From positions 31,204-95,203 of the forward strand of contig NZ_JAUSKL010000063.1 in assembly GCF_030646925.1 (NCBI RefSeq): DNA of 64,000 bases. Reading direction: 5' to 3'. Within the stretch, counting starts at the first letter, position 1; the number at the start of each line of letters is the position of its first letter. Below the pieces are notes generated by a model. It had not been told where the DNA came from. It saw only the letters and a program-made list of their open reading frames with translations, and searched no databases. This DNA is from Candidatus Binatus sp. Its GTDB lineage: Bacteria > Desulfobacterota > Binatia > Binatales > Binataceae. Positions 52,962-61,634 of the stretch are shown here, piece after piece. The position numbers were made by a program, and so were the translations under genes.

Positions 52962-54533
52962 ATGAGCGAACTTTCAGAGCGGCTTCCGCCGGTCCAGGTA
53001 GAAGACATCGAGCCAGCGGGACGTCCTGCCCGAGCACAAATCGGATCGTCCACGCTGGCCCTTGGTGCGATTGTCAGTCTCGGCGGACGGCTGGCGGGAC
53101 GAGCTTTTAGGATGTCGGTCGAGATCGCGCTTGCCCGGCTGTTAGGACCCGCCGGCTACGGCCTGTATGCGGTTGGGTTTACTTTGTTTGTTATCACGGC
53201 CGTCATTTCACCGCTGGGGCTTGATCAGGGCGTCATCTATTTCGGTGCCCGCTATTTGCACGACGACGCCGGACGGTTCAAAGGGGTGCTGTTCAGATCT
53301 GTCGGCTACACTGTGCTAGCCGGGTCGATCCTGGCGATAGGATGTTTTCTACTAGCGCCCTGGCTGGCAAACGATATATTCCGCAAGCCCGCACTGACCT
53401 TTGTATTTAGAGGTTTTGCGCTTGCAATCCTGATGGCTGCTGCGTTGAAGACGATGGGTGCGGCCACGAGGATTTCTCATAACATGAGACGCAGCGTGCT
53501 GGCCGAGGAGCTGGTTCCGCCGGTATCCACGCTGCTGCTGATACTGGTATTTTTTCACCTGGGATGGGGAGTCCACGGCGCAGTTCTGGCGGTTTCGATA
53601 TCGTTTACGCTCGCGGCCTGCGTCGCAGCCTATTGTCTATGCGAACTGTTCCCGGTCCTGCTATCACCTGCCGTGAAAGCAGTCGGCGATTCGGGCGGGC
53701 TCATTAGGTTCTCGCTTGCAACCGGAGCGCTGGTAGGCCTGACCAATATCTACTACGGCCTCGATCGCTTCCTGGTGGCGTATTTTTGGGCTGCGCGCGA
53801 TGTCGGGATTTATCAGGCGGCCGCGCAGACTTCCAACCAGTTCGTCACGATCGTCGGCGCTTTCAGTATGGCATTGACGCCGATGATCGCTGACTTATAC
53901 CATCACGGCGAGATTGAACGGCTGAACGAACTTTTCAAAGTCAGTACCAAGTGGGCGCTTTACCTGAGCTTGCCGCTATTTGCGGTTATCTGGGTCGCGC
54001 CCGGCGATTTCATGGCGGCTTTGTATGGCGAACACTACCGGAGCGGCGGGCTGATTCTCGCCGTTCTCGCAGTCGGACAGCTAATCAACGTAGCGACGGG
54101 CGCGGTGTTTTTTCTGGCAGTGATGACCGGTCAGCAGAAGCGTCTGATCCAGGCTTCGGCGGTGGCGGTCGCCGTGACTGTAGGTCTCGATTTCCTGCTG
54201 ATACCGCGCATCGGCCCTGTAGGGGCAGCTCTCGGGACGACGTTGGTTGGCGGCGGAATGTGGATTTTCATGTTGCTGCAACTGCGCTCGGTGCTAGGTC
54301 TTTGGCCATTTGACAGGCGTTATCTTAAGGGGCTGACTATCGCCGCGATGTGCGTCGCTTTTCTGGTGGCCTTGCATTCGAGCCTTGGTGCCTCGCCGCA
54401 AGTCACGATCATCGTGATGGGCGTCTGCAGCGTCGCGATATTCGCGGTTGCTCTTCCGGCGCTGGGACTCGATCTCGAAGATAGCGAGTTGCTAGCACTC
54501 ATTCGGTCCCGGTTATTTAACGTAGTTAAGTGA
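52962..54533 (+). CDS. Polysaccharide flippase (Wzx-type)
   Basis: 523 residues with about 14 spans. The opening block TLALGAIVSLGGRLAGRAFRMSVEIALARLLGPAGYGLYAVGFTLF (about 30-75) is the typical PST/MOP start. LLSPAVKAVGDSGGLIRFSLATGALVGLTNIYYGLDRFLVAYFWAARDVGIYQAA (around 230-285) is the second conserved half. It moves undecaprenyl-linked repeat units across the inner membrane for Wzy. The ATG at 52962 is used. Its stop overlaps or nearly abuts the sulfotransferase start, so the two are probably translated together. Confidence 0.9.
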   Translation: MSELSERLPPVQVEDIEPAGRPARAQIGSSTLALGAIVSLGGRLAGRAFRMSVEIALARLLGPAGYGLYAVGFTLFVITAVISPLGLDQGVIYFGARYLHDDAGRFKGVLFRSVGYTVLAGSILAIGCFLLAPWLANDIFRKPALTFVFRGFALAILMAAALKTMGAATRISHNMRRSVLAEELVPPVSTLLLILVFFHLGWGVHGAVLAVSISFTLAACVAAYCLCELFPVLLSPAVKAVGDSGGLIRFSLATGALVGLTNIYYGLDRFLVAYFWAARDVGIYQAAAQTSNQFVTIVGAFSMALTPMIADLYHHGEIERLNELFKVSTKWALYLSLPLFAVIWVAPGDFMAALYGEHYRSGGLILAVLAVGQLINVATGAVFFLAVMTGQQKRLIQASAVAVAVTVGLDFLLIPRIGPVGAALGTTLVGGGMWIFMLLQLRSVLGLWPFDRRYLKGLTIAAMCVAFLVALHSSLGASPQVTIIVMGVCSVAIFAVALPALGLDLEDSELLALIRSRLFNVVK

Positions 54534-54541
54534 AGAGGAAA

Positions 54542-55489
54542 ATGGAGGAGTCAGTAAAGCTGCTATACGTGTGCGGGGCTGGACGCAGCGGCAGTACAAT
54601 CCTTGACCGCATGCTGGGACAAGTCGAGGGATTTTTCTCGGCCGGAGAGATACGGGTCTTGTGGGACCGCGCCCTCGCTCAGCACTTGCTGTGCGGGTGT
54701 GGCTTGCCGCTGGACGATTGTCCGGTGTGGGGAGACATCATCAGGAACTCGGTAGGTGGTGACAATAGTAATGGCGGCGATGACGTCAGAAACATCCGGC
54801 AATCCGCGCGAACTCTTGCCACCCCCTTAATTCTACTGCCCGGAGGGCGAAAGCTGCTCAGATCGATGACGCTACGGCACGTCGATCGAATCGCGGCGGT
54901 GTACAAGGCGATCGTCAAACAGACCGGATGCCGGGTGATCGTCGATTCATCGAAGGTTCCTGCTTACAGTTACCTGCTTTCACAGGTACCGGGCATCGAA
55001 CTATACGTGGTGCATCTCGTGCGGGACCCGCGCGCGGTCGCGTACTCCTGGCAAAAGAGCAAGTCGCGTCCGGACATGCGCAAGGTTACGGGAGCTCCCA
55101 GCGAGATGACTCGCTTCGGGCTGGTAACGAGTTCTCTCATCTGGGCGATGGAGAACATTGCATCGGAAATGCTTTGGCAGCGCTCCGAGAGACCGTATCT
55201 AAGGCTCAGCTATGAAGAGTTCGCAACACATCCTAAAGCTGCGCTGGACTCAATCTTTCGCTTGCTCGGCGAGACCCCCGCGACCACTCCCTTCGTGAGC
55301 GATAGCGAAGTGAAGCTCAGCGTGAACCATACGGTGGCTGGAAATCCCGACCGAATGAGCACTGGGCTGGTCAAGCTCCGGGTTGACGACGAGTGGCGGG
55401 CGCGGCTGGCTCCGATGAACCGTCGTCTTGTAGAAGTTCTGACCTTTCCGGTTTTGCACAGGTATGGATACTCGGTTAACGGTGCCTAG
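54542..55489 (+). CDS. Sulfotransferase (PAPS-dependent)
   Basis: 315 residues. The 5'-phosphosulfate loop is YVCGAGRSGSTILDRML (about 10-26), with the Arg-Ser-Gly-Ser typical of glycan and heparan-type sulfotransferases. The 3'-phosphate motif is VVHLVRDPRAVAYSWQKSKS (about 159-178) with Arg-Asp-Pro and the Ser. Cys-rich CGCGLPLDDCPVW (about 56-68) is unusual and could bind metal or form disulfides. The ATG at 54542 has GAAGAGG upstream; a GTG at 54530 overlaps the flippase stop. It probably sulfates a sugar of the polymer or a lipid-linked intermediate in the cytosol. It is the second sulfotransferase in the window. Confidence 0.87.
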   Translation: MEESVKLLYVCGAGRSGSTILDRMLGQVEGFFSAGEIRVLWDRALAQHLLCGCGLPLDDCPVWGDIIRNSVGGDNSNGGDDVRNIRQSARTLATPLILLPGGRKLLRSMTLRHVDRIAAVYKAIVKQTGCRVIVDSSKVPAYSYLLSQVPGIELYVVHLVRDPRAVAYSWQKSKSRPDMRKVTGAPSEMTRFGLVTSSLIWAMENIASEMLWQRSERPYLRLSYEEFATHPKAALDSIFRLLGETPATTPFVSDSEVKLSVNHTVAGNPDRMSTGLVKLRVDDEWRARLAPMNRRLVEVLTFPVLHRYGYSVNGA

Positions 55490-55587
55490 TTACACCTCGA
55501 GGCGGCCGGAACCCTCGGCTGCGAACCGATGATCGTTTCGAACTTCGCACTGGAGCCCATCAACTTTACCAATAACTCTGAGGCGTC

Positions 55588-56436
55588 ATGATATCTAACG
55601 ACAAACTCCAGGTTTCACGGTACTGGGATAACAGGCCGTGTGGCTCATCGCTCGCCGGCGAGGCGGCGCCGGGCACTCCCGAATTCTTTGATCGCACGGA
55701 AATGGTTCGTTATCAACGAGAGCCATTCATCCAGCGCTTCGCGCGCTTCGACGAATGGAGCGGCAAGTCGGTGCTGGAAGTCGGATGCGGAACGGGCTCC
55801 GATTTGTCGATGTTTGCACGACATGGCGCTCATACCTTCGGCTTGGACCTTACGCATGCCGGAGCGACGCTTGCGACACAGCGCTTACGGCATCACAAGG
55901 CGGCCGGGTCCGCGATGGTTGCCGATTGCGAGTCCGCGCCTTTCGCTGACGACACCTTCGACCTGGTGTACTCGTGGGGAGTTATACATCACTCGCCGAA
56001 CACCGCGTTAGCAGCGAAAGAGATAGTGCGTGTGACCAAGCCGGGCGGGCGCATAGTAGTGATGATATACAATCGGAAATCGCTGGTCGCGCTCCAGGCG
56101 TACTTAATGTACGGTTTCTTGAAAGGAAGACCCACGCGTCCGCTCGCAGATATTATGGCATCGCATCTGGAAAGCCCCGGTACCAAGGCCTTCACGGAAG
56201 ACGAAGCGCGCGCGATGTTCTCCACGCTCGAGGACGTCAGGATCACGCCGGTTGTCACTATTTACGACCTACGTATCGGGCGCGAGCGATTTCTGCCGCA
56301 GTGGATGTGTTCGCTGGTGCCTCAGCGGCTCGGCTACTTTATGGTAATCGACGGCCGCAAACCTATGAGCGCGAATGCAGCCGCAAAGCCACCAGCAGAT
56401 GTTACATCGCTAACCGAACCGCGCAACGCGAACTAG
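55588..56436 (+). CDS. Class I SAM-dependent methyltransferase
   Basis: 282 residues. Motif I VLEVGCGTGSDLSMFARHG (about 60-78), GLDLTHAGATLA (about 82-93), FADDTFDLVYSWGVIHHSPN (about 113-132), VTKPGGRIVVMIYN (about 145-158). A C-terminal segment (TFxEDEARAMFSTLEDVRI and the following) matches the HTH-like lid of Methyltransf_11. An N-terminal stretch (SRYWDNRPCGSSLAGEAAPGTPEFFDRTEMVRYQREPFI) is typical of glycan methyltransferases that keep the cap on a lipid-linked sugar; the segments are longer than 20 residues in total, so only the core RYWDNRPCG is cited. Located between the sulfotransferase and another methyltransferase. Confidence 0.86.
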   Translation: MISNDKLQVSRYWDNRPCGSSLAGEAAPGTPEFFDRTEMVRYQREPFIQRFARFDEWSGKSVLEVGCGTGSDLSMFARHGAHTFGLDLTHAGATLATQRLRHHKAAGSAMVADCESAPFADDTFDLVYSWGVIHHSPNTALAAKEIVRVTKPGGRIVVMIYNRKSLVALQAYLMYGFLKGRPTRPLADIMASHLESPGTKAFTEDEARAMFSTLEDVRITPVVTIYDLRIGRERFLPQWMCSLVPQRLGYFMVIDGRKPMSANAAAKPPADVTSLTEPRNAN

Positions 56437-56476
56437 CAACTCTTCATCGCCGGGCGTTTAACAGGAAGTCACTTAG

Positions 56477-57448
56477 ATGGCCGCAATCTCCAGAATTCAG
56501 CTACCACTTCATGCGATGCTGGCATGCCCGCAGTGCCGCGGAAGTCTGGTAGCGACCTCGCACGATCTGCGTTGCGAGAGTTGCGTGAAGACTTATCCCA
56601 TCGTAGACGGCATACCACTGCTACTGCTTGATCTTAAGGCGGCCGAGCACGACGAACTGGACCATCATAACGGCCATCATACACACAATGAGCGCGAGCG
56701 GCAGAAGGACTTCTTCGACAATGAAGTCGAACCGGAGTTTGAGATAACCCGCCCGCGGGGAACGCCTGCGCTGTATAGCTGGTACTACGCCGAAAAATTT
56801 CGCAAAAGTATCGCCAACCTGGAATCGCTGCTTGATGGATCGACCGTGCTGACGGTATGCGGCGGCTCCGGCATGGACGCGGAATTTCTCGCGTCACGAG
56901 GCGCTCGCGTAATAGCATCGGACCTCTCGCTCGGCGCAGCCAAGCGCGCCAGCGAGCGTGCGCGGCGTTTCGGCCTCGCGATCGAACCGATCGTCGCCGA
57001 CGTCGAGCGTTTGCCGTTCGCCGATCGCGCCGTGGACGTAGCTTATGTGCACGACGGGTTGCATCACATCGAGAACCCTTTCGCGGGACTCAAGGAGATG
57101 ACCCGGGTGGCTCGTTCGGCAATCTCAGTGACCGAACCAGCCGACGCGATAGCTACCAAGATCGCCATCTACCTGGGGCTGGCTTTGGAACGGGAAGAAG
57201 CGGGCAATCGAGTCGCGAGAATGCGCCGGCATGAGATCGCGCAATTTCTCGAACAGGCGGGCTTCAAGGTGGTTAGCGCTCAGCGCTATGTGATGTACTA
57301 TCAGCACAATCCTGGCCGCCTTATCGAATTTCTATCCAAGCCGGGTCTGCTGGGCGTATCGCAGGGCGCGGTGATCCTCAGCAACCTTCTGATCGGGCGT
57401 TGGGGCAATCGCCTGGGAGTAACTGCGACTCGCGTGACCGGCACATGA
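56477..57448 (+). CDS. Methyltransferase with N-terminal Trm112-like zinc ribbon
   Basis: 323 residues. The N-terminus has a four-Cys ribbon, ACPQCRGSL followed by CESCVKTYPIVDGIPLL (about 14-50), characteristic of Trm112-type cofactor domains. After a His-rich linker (LDHHNGHHTHNERER, about 62-76), a class I methyltransferase core appears: VLTVCGGSGMDAEFLASRG (about 123-141), DLSLGAAKRAS, VADVERLPFADRAVDVAYVHDGLHHIENP (about 172-200). The linker's His cluster is unusual. It starts about 40 bases after the preceding methyltransferase and ends before the next glycosyltransferase, so it belongs to the locus. Confidence 0.84.
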   Translation: MAAISRIQLPLHAMLACPQCRGSLVATSHDLRCESCVKTYPIVDGIPLLLLDLKAAEHDELDHHNGHHTHNERERQKDFFDNEVEPEFEITRPRGTPALYSWYYAEKFRKSIANLESLLDGSTVLTVCGGSGMDAEFLASRGARVIASDLSLGAAKRASERARRFGLAIEPIVADVERLPFADRAVDVAYVHDGLHHIENPFAGLKEMTRVARSAISVTEPADAIATKIAIYLGLALEREEAGNRVARMRRHEIAQFLEQAGFKVVSAQRYVMYYQHNPGRLIEFLSKPGLLGVSQGAVILSNLLIGRWGNRLGVTATRVTGT

Positions 57449-57511
57449 TAGTTCGCCGGTCGCAGCCTCCGTATCGGTTCATGGCGAGTGTCGATCGGAT
57501 TCCGTGAAGCT

Positions 57512-58765
57512 ATGAAAATACTGTTCTTAGGCAGCAACTACTGGCCGGACGAAACCGGTAACGCTATGTTCGTGACCGGGCGATGCGAGTATCTCGCATC
57601 GCGAGGCCACAACGTCACAATCTGTACGGGCTTTCCTTATTATCCAGAATGGCGGCCACGGGAAGAGTATCGCGGGCGGTACTTCATGCGCGAGAAACAC
57701 AACGGGGTCGAGATAGTCCGCTCGCCTCTGTACGTGCCGCAACGGATCACTTCGATGGGCCGCATCCTGCATGAAATCTCGTTTATAGCCTCTTCGTTGG
57801 TGACGGCTATGTGGCAGGAAAAGCCAGACTTGCTTTATATTGTGTCGGCGCCGCTCGGACTTGCCGTGTCCGCTTACCTTCTAAGCCATCGCTGGAGAAT
57901 TCCATATGTCTTTTACGTGGCCGACATGCAGCCCGATACGGCTGCTCACCTCAATATGCTCCCGGCGCCGGTGATGAGATTCCTCTACGCCCTTGAGAGC
58001 TTCGCCTATCGCAACGCTGCCTTGATCCCGACGCTTACCGAAGGGATGCGGCAGAAGATTATTTCCAAAGGGATCGCGCCCGAAAAGGTTGTGATCTTTT
58101 CGCATTGCGCAAACCAACCTTTGTTCGACATTCCCGCCCATAGAGGCGGACAGAGCTTCCGCCGCACCCACAATCTCGAAGGTCAATTCATCGTATTGCA
58201 TTCCGGGAACATCGGTGTGAAGCAGGGACTCGAGGTGGTAGTCGAGGCAGCCGCGCGCACGCGCCAAAATTCGGCGATTACCTATGTGCTGGTGGGAGAC
58301 GGCGCGGCACGTCCAGTGCTTCAACAACGCACGGCGGAATTAGGTCTCAGCAATGTTCGTTTCCTGCCGATCCAACCTAAGGAGGTTTTCTGGGACATGC
58401 TGGGAGCCGCCGATGTCTGCGTGATCACCGAGAAGTCGTCAGTCGGCGATATCCTGTTCCCGGGAAAGACAGTGGACTTTTTATCCGCAGGCCGTGCGGT
58501 TATCGCCTCGATCTCCGTAACGAACGAAGCAGCGCGGATAGTAAGTGGCGTGGGCGCGGGACTTGTAGTGACACCCGAGGATCCCGACGCGTTTGCTGCG
58601 GCCGTGACTTATCTCAAGGATAACGAAACCGAACGGATGAAGATGGGTGAACGCGGTCGAGCTTACGCGCGCGAGCATTGGGACCGTCACCGCATACTTC
58701 CAGTTATGGAGTCGACACTCGCTGCTCTGGTGAGAGGGGGCGACCTTCGACAGCAAGCAGCCTAA
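57512..58765 (+). CDS. Family 4 glycosyltransferase (WcaI-like)
   Basis: 417 residues. The N-terminal part MKILFLGSNYWPDETGNA (about 1-18), then VTICTGFPYYPEWRPREEY (about 37-55) and EIVRSPLYVPQR (about 71-82), matches colanic acid WcaI-type transferases. The GT-B second half contains VLHSGNIGVKQGLEVVVEAA (about 228-247), and DVCVITEKSSVGDILFPGKTVDFLSAGRAV (about 305-334) holds the EX7E-like donor region. The ATG at 57512 is preferred to the GTG at 57488. It probably adds a fucose-, mannose- or galactose-type sugar from a nucleotide donor to the repeat unit. Confidence 0.88.
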   Translation: MKILFLGSNYWPDETGNAMFVTGRCEYLASRGHNVTICTGFPYYPEWRPREEYRGRYFMREKHNGVEIVRSPLYVPQRITSMGRILHEISFIASSLVTAMWQEKPDLLYIVSAPLGLAVSAYLLSHRWRIPYVFYVADMQPDTAAHLNMLPAPVMRFLYALESFAYRNAALIPTLTEGMRQKIISKGIAPEKVVIFSHCANQPLFDIPAHRGGQSFRRTHNLEGQFIVLHSGNIGVKQGLEVVVEAAARTRQNSAITYVLVGDGAARPVLQQRTAELGLSNVRFLPIQPKEVFWDMLGAADVCVITEKSSVGDILFPGKTVDFLSAGRAVIASISVTNEAARIVSGVGAGLVVTPEDPDAFAAAVTYLKDNETERMKMGERGRAYAREHWDRHRILPVMESTLAALVRGGDLRQQAA

Positions 58766-58777
58766 TAGGGAGGAGAA

Positions 58778-59779
58778 ATGGCAAAACGAGCACTAGTAAC
58801 CGGAGCGGGCGGATTCATCGGGCATCACCTGGTCACCTACCTGAAGCAGCAGGGATACTGGGTGCGGGGAGCCGACCTTAAGCGCCCCGAATTTACTCCA
58901 GCAGATGCCGACGAGTTTCTGCAGGTCGATCTAAGGCGCTGGGAACACTGCCTTGCGGCCACCAAGGGTGTGGACGAGGTCTATGCGCTTGCGGCAGATA
59001 TGGGCGGGATGGGCTTCATCTCGAGCCATCACGCCGAAATCCTTCACAACAATTCGCTGATCAACATTCACACCCTCGATGCTGCACGGGAAAACGGGGT
59101 CAAGCGCTACCTCTATACTTCGTCGGCCTGCATCTATCCAGAATTCAAGCAGACTGAGACCAACGTCACGCCTCTCCGCGAGGAAGATGCATACCCGGCT
59201 ATGCCGCAGGATGCCTACGGATGGGAAAAGCTGGTGACCGAGCGGCTATGCACTCATTACCGCGAAGACTACGGTATCGAGACGCGCATCGTGCGGTTTC
59301 ATAACATCTTCGGTCCGCTCGGCACCTGGGAAGGCGGCCGCGAGAAGGCGCCGGCTGCGATGTGCCGCAAGATCGCGATCGCCAAGCTCACCGGACATCC
59401 TGAAATCGAAATCTGGGGCGACGGACTCCAAACCCGCTCGTTCTGCATGATCGATGACTGCGTAATCGGAATTTGCAAGCTGATGAATTCCGACTACCAC
59501 GAGCCGCTCAACCTCGGGCAGGATCGCATGGTGACTATCGATCAACTAGCGGACATCGTCGCGCACGCGGCCAACTTCAAGATAACCAAGAAGCATGTTC
59601 CAGGACCGCAAGGAGTCCGCGGAAGGAACTCCGACAATACGCGGTTGCGCCAGGTACTCGGATGGGAGCCGAAAATCAGCCTCGAGGACGGCCTTGCGCG
59701 AACCTACAAGTGGATCGAAAACCAGGTCCGCGAACGCATCAGGCTGAACGGCGAGGGGGCCTTCCGTAGTGCCAGCTGA
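58778..59779 (+). CDS. gme: GDP-mannose 3,5-epimerase-like short-chain epimerase
   Basis: 333 residues, extended short-chain dehydrogenase fold. NAD-binding TGAGGFIGHH (about 8-17), then LAADMGGMGFISSHHAEIL (about 70-88), SSACIYPEFKQTE (about 111-123), catalytic YGWEK (about 148-152), FHNIFGPLGTWEGGREKAPA (about 172-191), EIWGDGLQTRSF (about 210-221) and GPQGVRGRNSDNT (about 274-286). These match the plant GDP-mannose 3,5-epimerase over the full length, including the Cys after the Ser-Ser-Ala and the GGREKAPAA block that marks this enzyme. It would make GDP-L-galactose (or GDP-L-gulose) from GDP-D-mannose. A strong GGGAGGAGA site precedes the ATG. No fucose synthase is next to it. Confidence 0.85.
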   Translation: MAKRALVTGAGGFIGHHLVTYLKQQGYWVRGADLKRPEFTPADADEFLQVDLRRWEHCLAATKGVDEVYALAADMGGMGFISSHHAEILHNNSLINIHTLDAARENGVKRYLYTSSACIYPEFKQTETNVTPLREEDAYPAMPQDAYGWEKLVTERLCTHYREDYGIETRIVRFHNIFGPLGTWEGGREKAPAAMCRKIAIAKLTGHPEIEIWGDGLQTRSFCMIDDCVIGICKLMNSDYHEPLNLGQDRMVTIDQLADIVAHAANFKITKKHVPGPQGVRGRNSDNTRLRQVLGWEPKISLEDGLARTYKWIENQVRERIRLNGEGAFRSAS

Positions 59780-59807
59780 GAGTAAGACTTTAAACGCGGA
59801 GAGAGAT

Positions 59808-61181
59808 ATGGGGATATCGGTTGTAGGACTCGGCAAACTCGGCGCGTGCATCGCAGCCAGCGCCGCGAGCAAAGGGATGCAGGTAGTTGGCGTGGACTCC
59901 AATCCGCGCAACGTCCGGTTGATCAATGACGGCCTGCCGACGGTGGTCGAGCCCGGCCTGGCGGAGATGATTTCCGCTAACCGGGAGCGCCTGAAGGCCA
60001 CTTCGGACTACCAGTCAGCTATCAACCAGACCGACATGACCTTTGTGGTGGTGCCGACTCCGTCAGATCAGGACGGCAAATTCTCGCTCAGCTTCGTGCT
60101 CGAGGCGCTCAAGTCGATCGGGGCCGCGCTCGCGAACAAGGCCGGGTTTCACGTCGTCATAATAACCAGCACCGTGTTGCCCGGCTCGACGCAGGTAGCG
60201 CTGGTGCCGGCGCTTGAGAAAGCCTCCGGCAAGAAATGCGGCCGCGATTTCGGCGTTTGCTACAATCCCGAGTTCATTGCGCTCGGCGATGTGATCCATG
60301 GCCTGCTCAATCCTGATTTCATCTTGATGGGCGAATCCGACGCGAAGACCGGCGTTCTGCTCGAGGACTTTTATAGCCGCTTCTGCGACAATCATCCGCC
60401 CGTGCGCCGCATGAACTTCGTCAATGCCGAACTCACCAAGATTTCGGTCAATACCTACGTCACTACCAAGATCTCCTTCGCCAACATGCTGGCTGCGATC
60501 TGTGAAGAGCTGCCCGGCGGGGACGTCGATGTCGTCACGGCGGCGCTCGGCAATGACGCGAGAATTGGCCGACGCTATCTGACCGGCGCGCTGGGATACG
60601 GCGGCCCGTGCTTTCCGCGCGATAACCAGGCGCTTGGCTACATCGCGCGCGAACTTGGATGCGACGCCAGTCTCGCCGATGCCACCGATAAGACCAATCA
60701 GGTACAGCTTGACCGGCTGCTTAAGCGCGTTCGCTCCGCCATATCGCCCGAGATGACTGTCGGCGTGCTAGGTGTGGCTTACAAGCCCGACACCAACGTG
60801 GTCGAAGAGTCACAGGGCCTGATTATCGCGCAGCGGTTAGCGTCCGACGGACGCAAGGTAATAGTCTTCGATCCTTTCGCGATGGACAACGCGCGCCGGG
60901 TGCTGAATCACTCGGTGCAGTACGCGGAAACGATGGCCGAGTGTCTGCGCCGGTCCAACGCATTGATCATCGCCAATCCATGCCGCGAATTTCGCGCTAT
61001 CAAGAAAAGCGATTTGCCGCGCGGCGAAAAGCCAACCATCGTGTTCGACTGCTGGCGGATTCTTCGCGACGAACTGGCCGGCTGCGATTGGGTGAACTAT
61101 TTTTCGGTTGGCTCCACGGTCGGCGAAACTGCCGGTGCGGCCCGTATCGCCGCGATGTGGGATCTCAGCCGCCTTAGTTGA
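59808..61181 (+). CDS. UDP-glucose/GDP-mannose 6-dehydrogenase
   Basis: 457 residues. N-terminal Rossmann VVGLGKLGACIAASAASKG (about 4-22), then VVVPTPSD (about 82-89), and STVLPGSTQ (about 126-134). The central domain has ELTKISVNTYVTTKISFANMLAAIC (about 209-233) with the Lys, and the catalytic Cys in ALGYGGPCFPRDNQAL (about 261-276). The C-terminal domain shows GVLGVAYKPDTNVVEES (about 321-337). The family oxidises C6 of a nucleotide sugar to a uronic acid in two steps. UDP-glucose and GDP-mannose cannot be told apart from this sequence. The ATG at 59808 has GGAGAGA upstream; it follows the epimerase gene by 28 bases. Confidence 0.91.
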   Translation: MGISVVGLGKLGACIAASAASKGMQVVGVDSNPRNVRLINDGLPTVVEPGLAEMISANRERLKATSDYQSAINQTDMTFVVVPTPSDQDGKFSLSFVLEALKSIGAALANKAGFHVVIITSTVLPGSTQVALVPALEKASGKKCGRDFGVCYNPEFIALGDVIHGLLNPDFILMGESDAKTGVLLEDFYSRFCDNHPPVRRMNFVNAELTKISVNTYVTTKISFANMLAAICEELPGGDVDVVTAALGNDARIGRRYLTGALGYGGPCFPRDNQALGYIARELGCDASLADATDKTNQVQLDRLLKRVRSAISPEMTVGVLGVAYKPDTNVVEESQGLIIAQRLASDGRKVIVFDPFAMDNARRVLNHSVQYAETMAECLRRSNALIIANPCREFRAIKKSDLPRGEKPTIVFDCWRILRDELAGCDWVNYFSVGSTVGETAGAARIAAMWDLSRLS

Positions 61182-61220
61182 CCGAAGGCGCCTTAAGTCA
61201 AGAATCGGAGAAGATGACCG

Positions 61221-61583
61221 ATGAATAGAGCGCGCAAGCCCGTTCATATCGAGCCCAAGGGCTGGGGCAGGGAAGTATGGATTGCCAACAATCCGCTCTA
61301 TTGCGGCAAAATTCTGGAAATCAAGAAGGGTAAGCGCTGCTCGCTTCATTACCACAAGCTCAAGACCGAATCGTTTTACCTCCGCGCAGGCCGTCTTATG
61401 GTTCGAATCAAGGAATCGCCTGAGGCCGTGGAAGTCGAAGAGTTCGAGTTAGGCCCCGGAGACTGCATGGACATAGCTCCCGGCCTGGTCCATCAGATGG
61501 TTGCGCTGGAAGACGCGGAACTGTTCGAATTCTCAACCCAGCACTTCAATAGCGATTCGCACCGGATCGCCAAAGGTGACTGA
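61221..61583 (+). CDS. Cupin-domain protein (mannose-6-phosphate isomerase-like)
   Basis: 120 residues, a single cupin barrel. Metal-site motif 1 is CSLHYHKLKTESFYLRAG (His, His, Glu; about 40-57) and motif 2 includes APGLVHQMVAL (about 86-96). The tail begins EFSTQHF. The family includes sugar-nucleotide epimerases' partners, ManA-like and ManC type II isomerase domains. It lies between the dehydrogenase and the GDP-mannose dehydratase genes, so it probably acts on a phosphorylated or nucleotide-linked mannose-type sugar. The start ATG at 61221 has GGAGAAG upstream. Confidence 0.85.
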   Translation: MNRARKPVHIEPKGWGREVWIANNPLYCGKILEIKKGKRCSLHYHKLKTESFYLRAGRLMVRIKESPEAVEVEEFELGPGDCMDIAPGLVHQMVALEDAELFEFSTQHFNSDSHRIAKGD

Positions 61584-61634
61584 AGCACCGCGTCCGAGCA
61601 TGGCAGTCAGGTAACCAGCCAAGTCAGACGCGCG

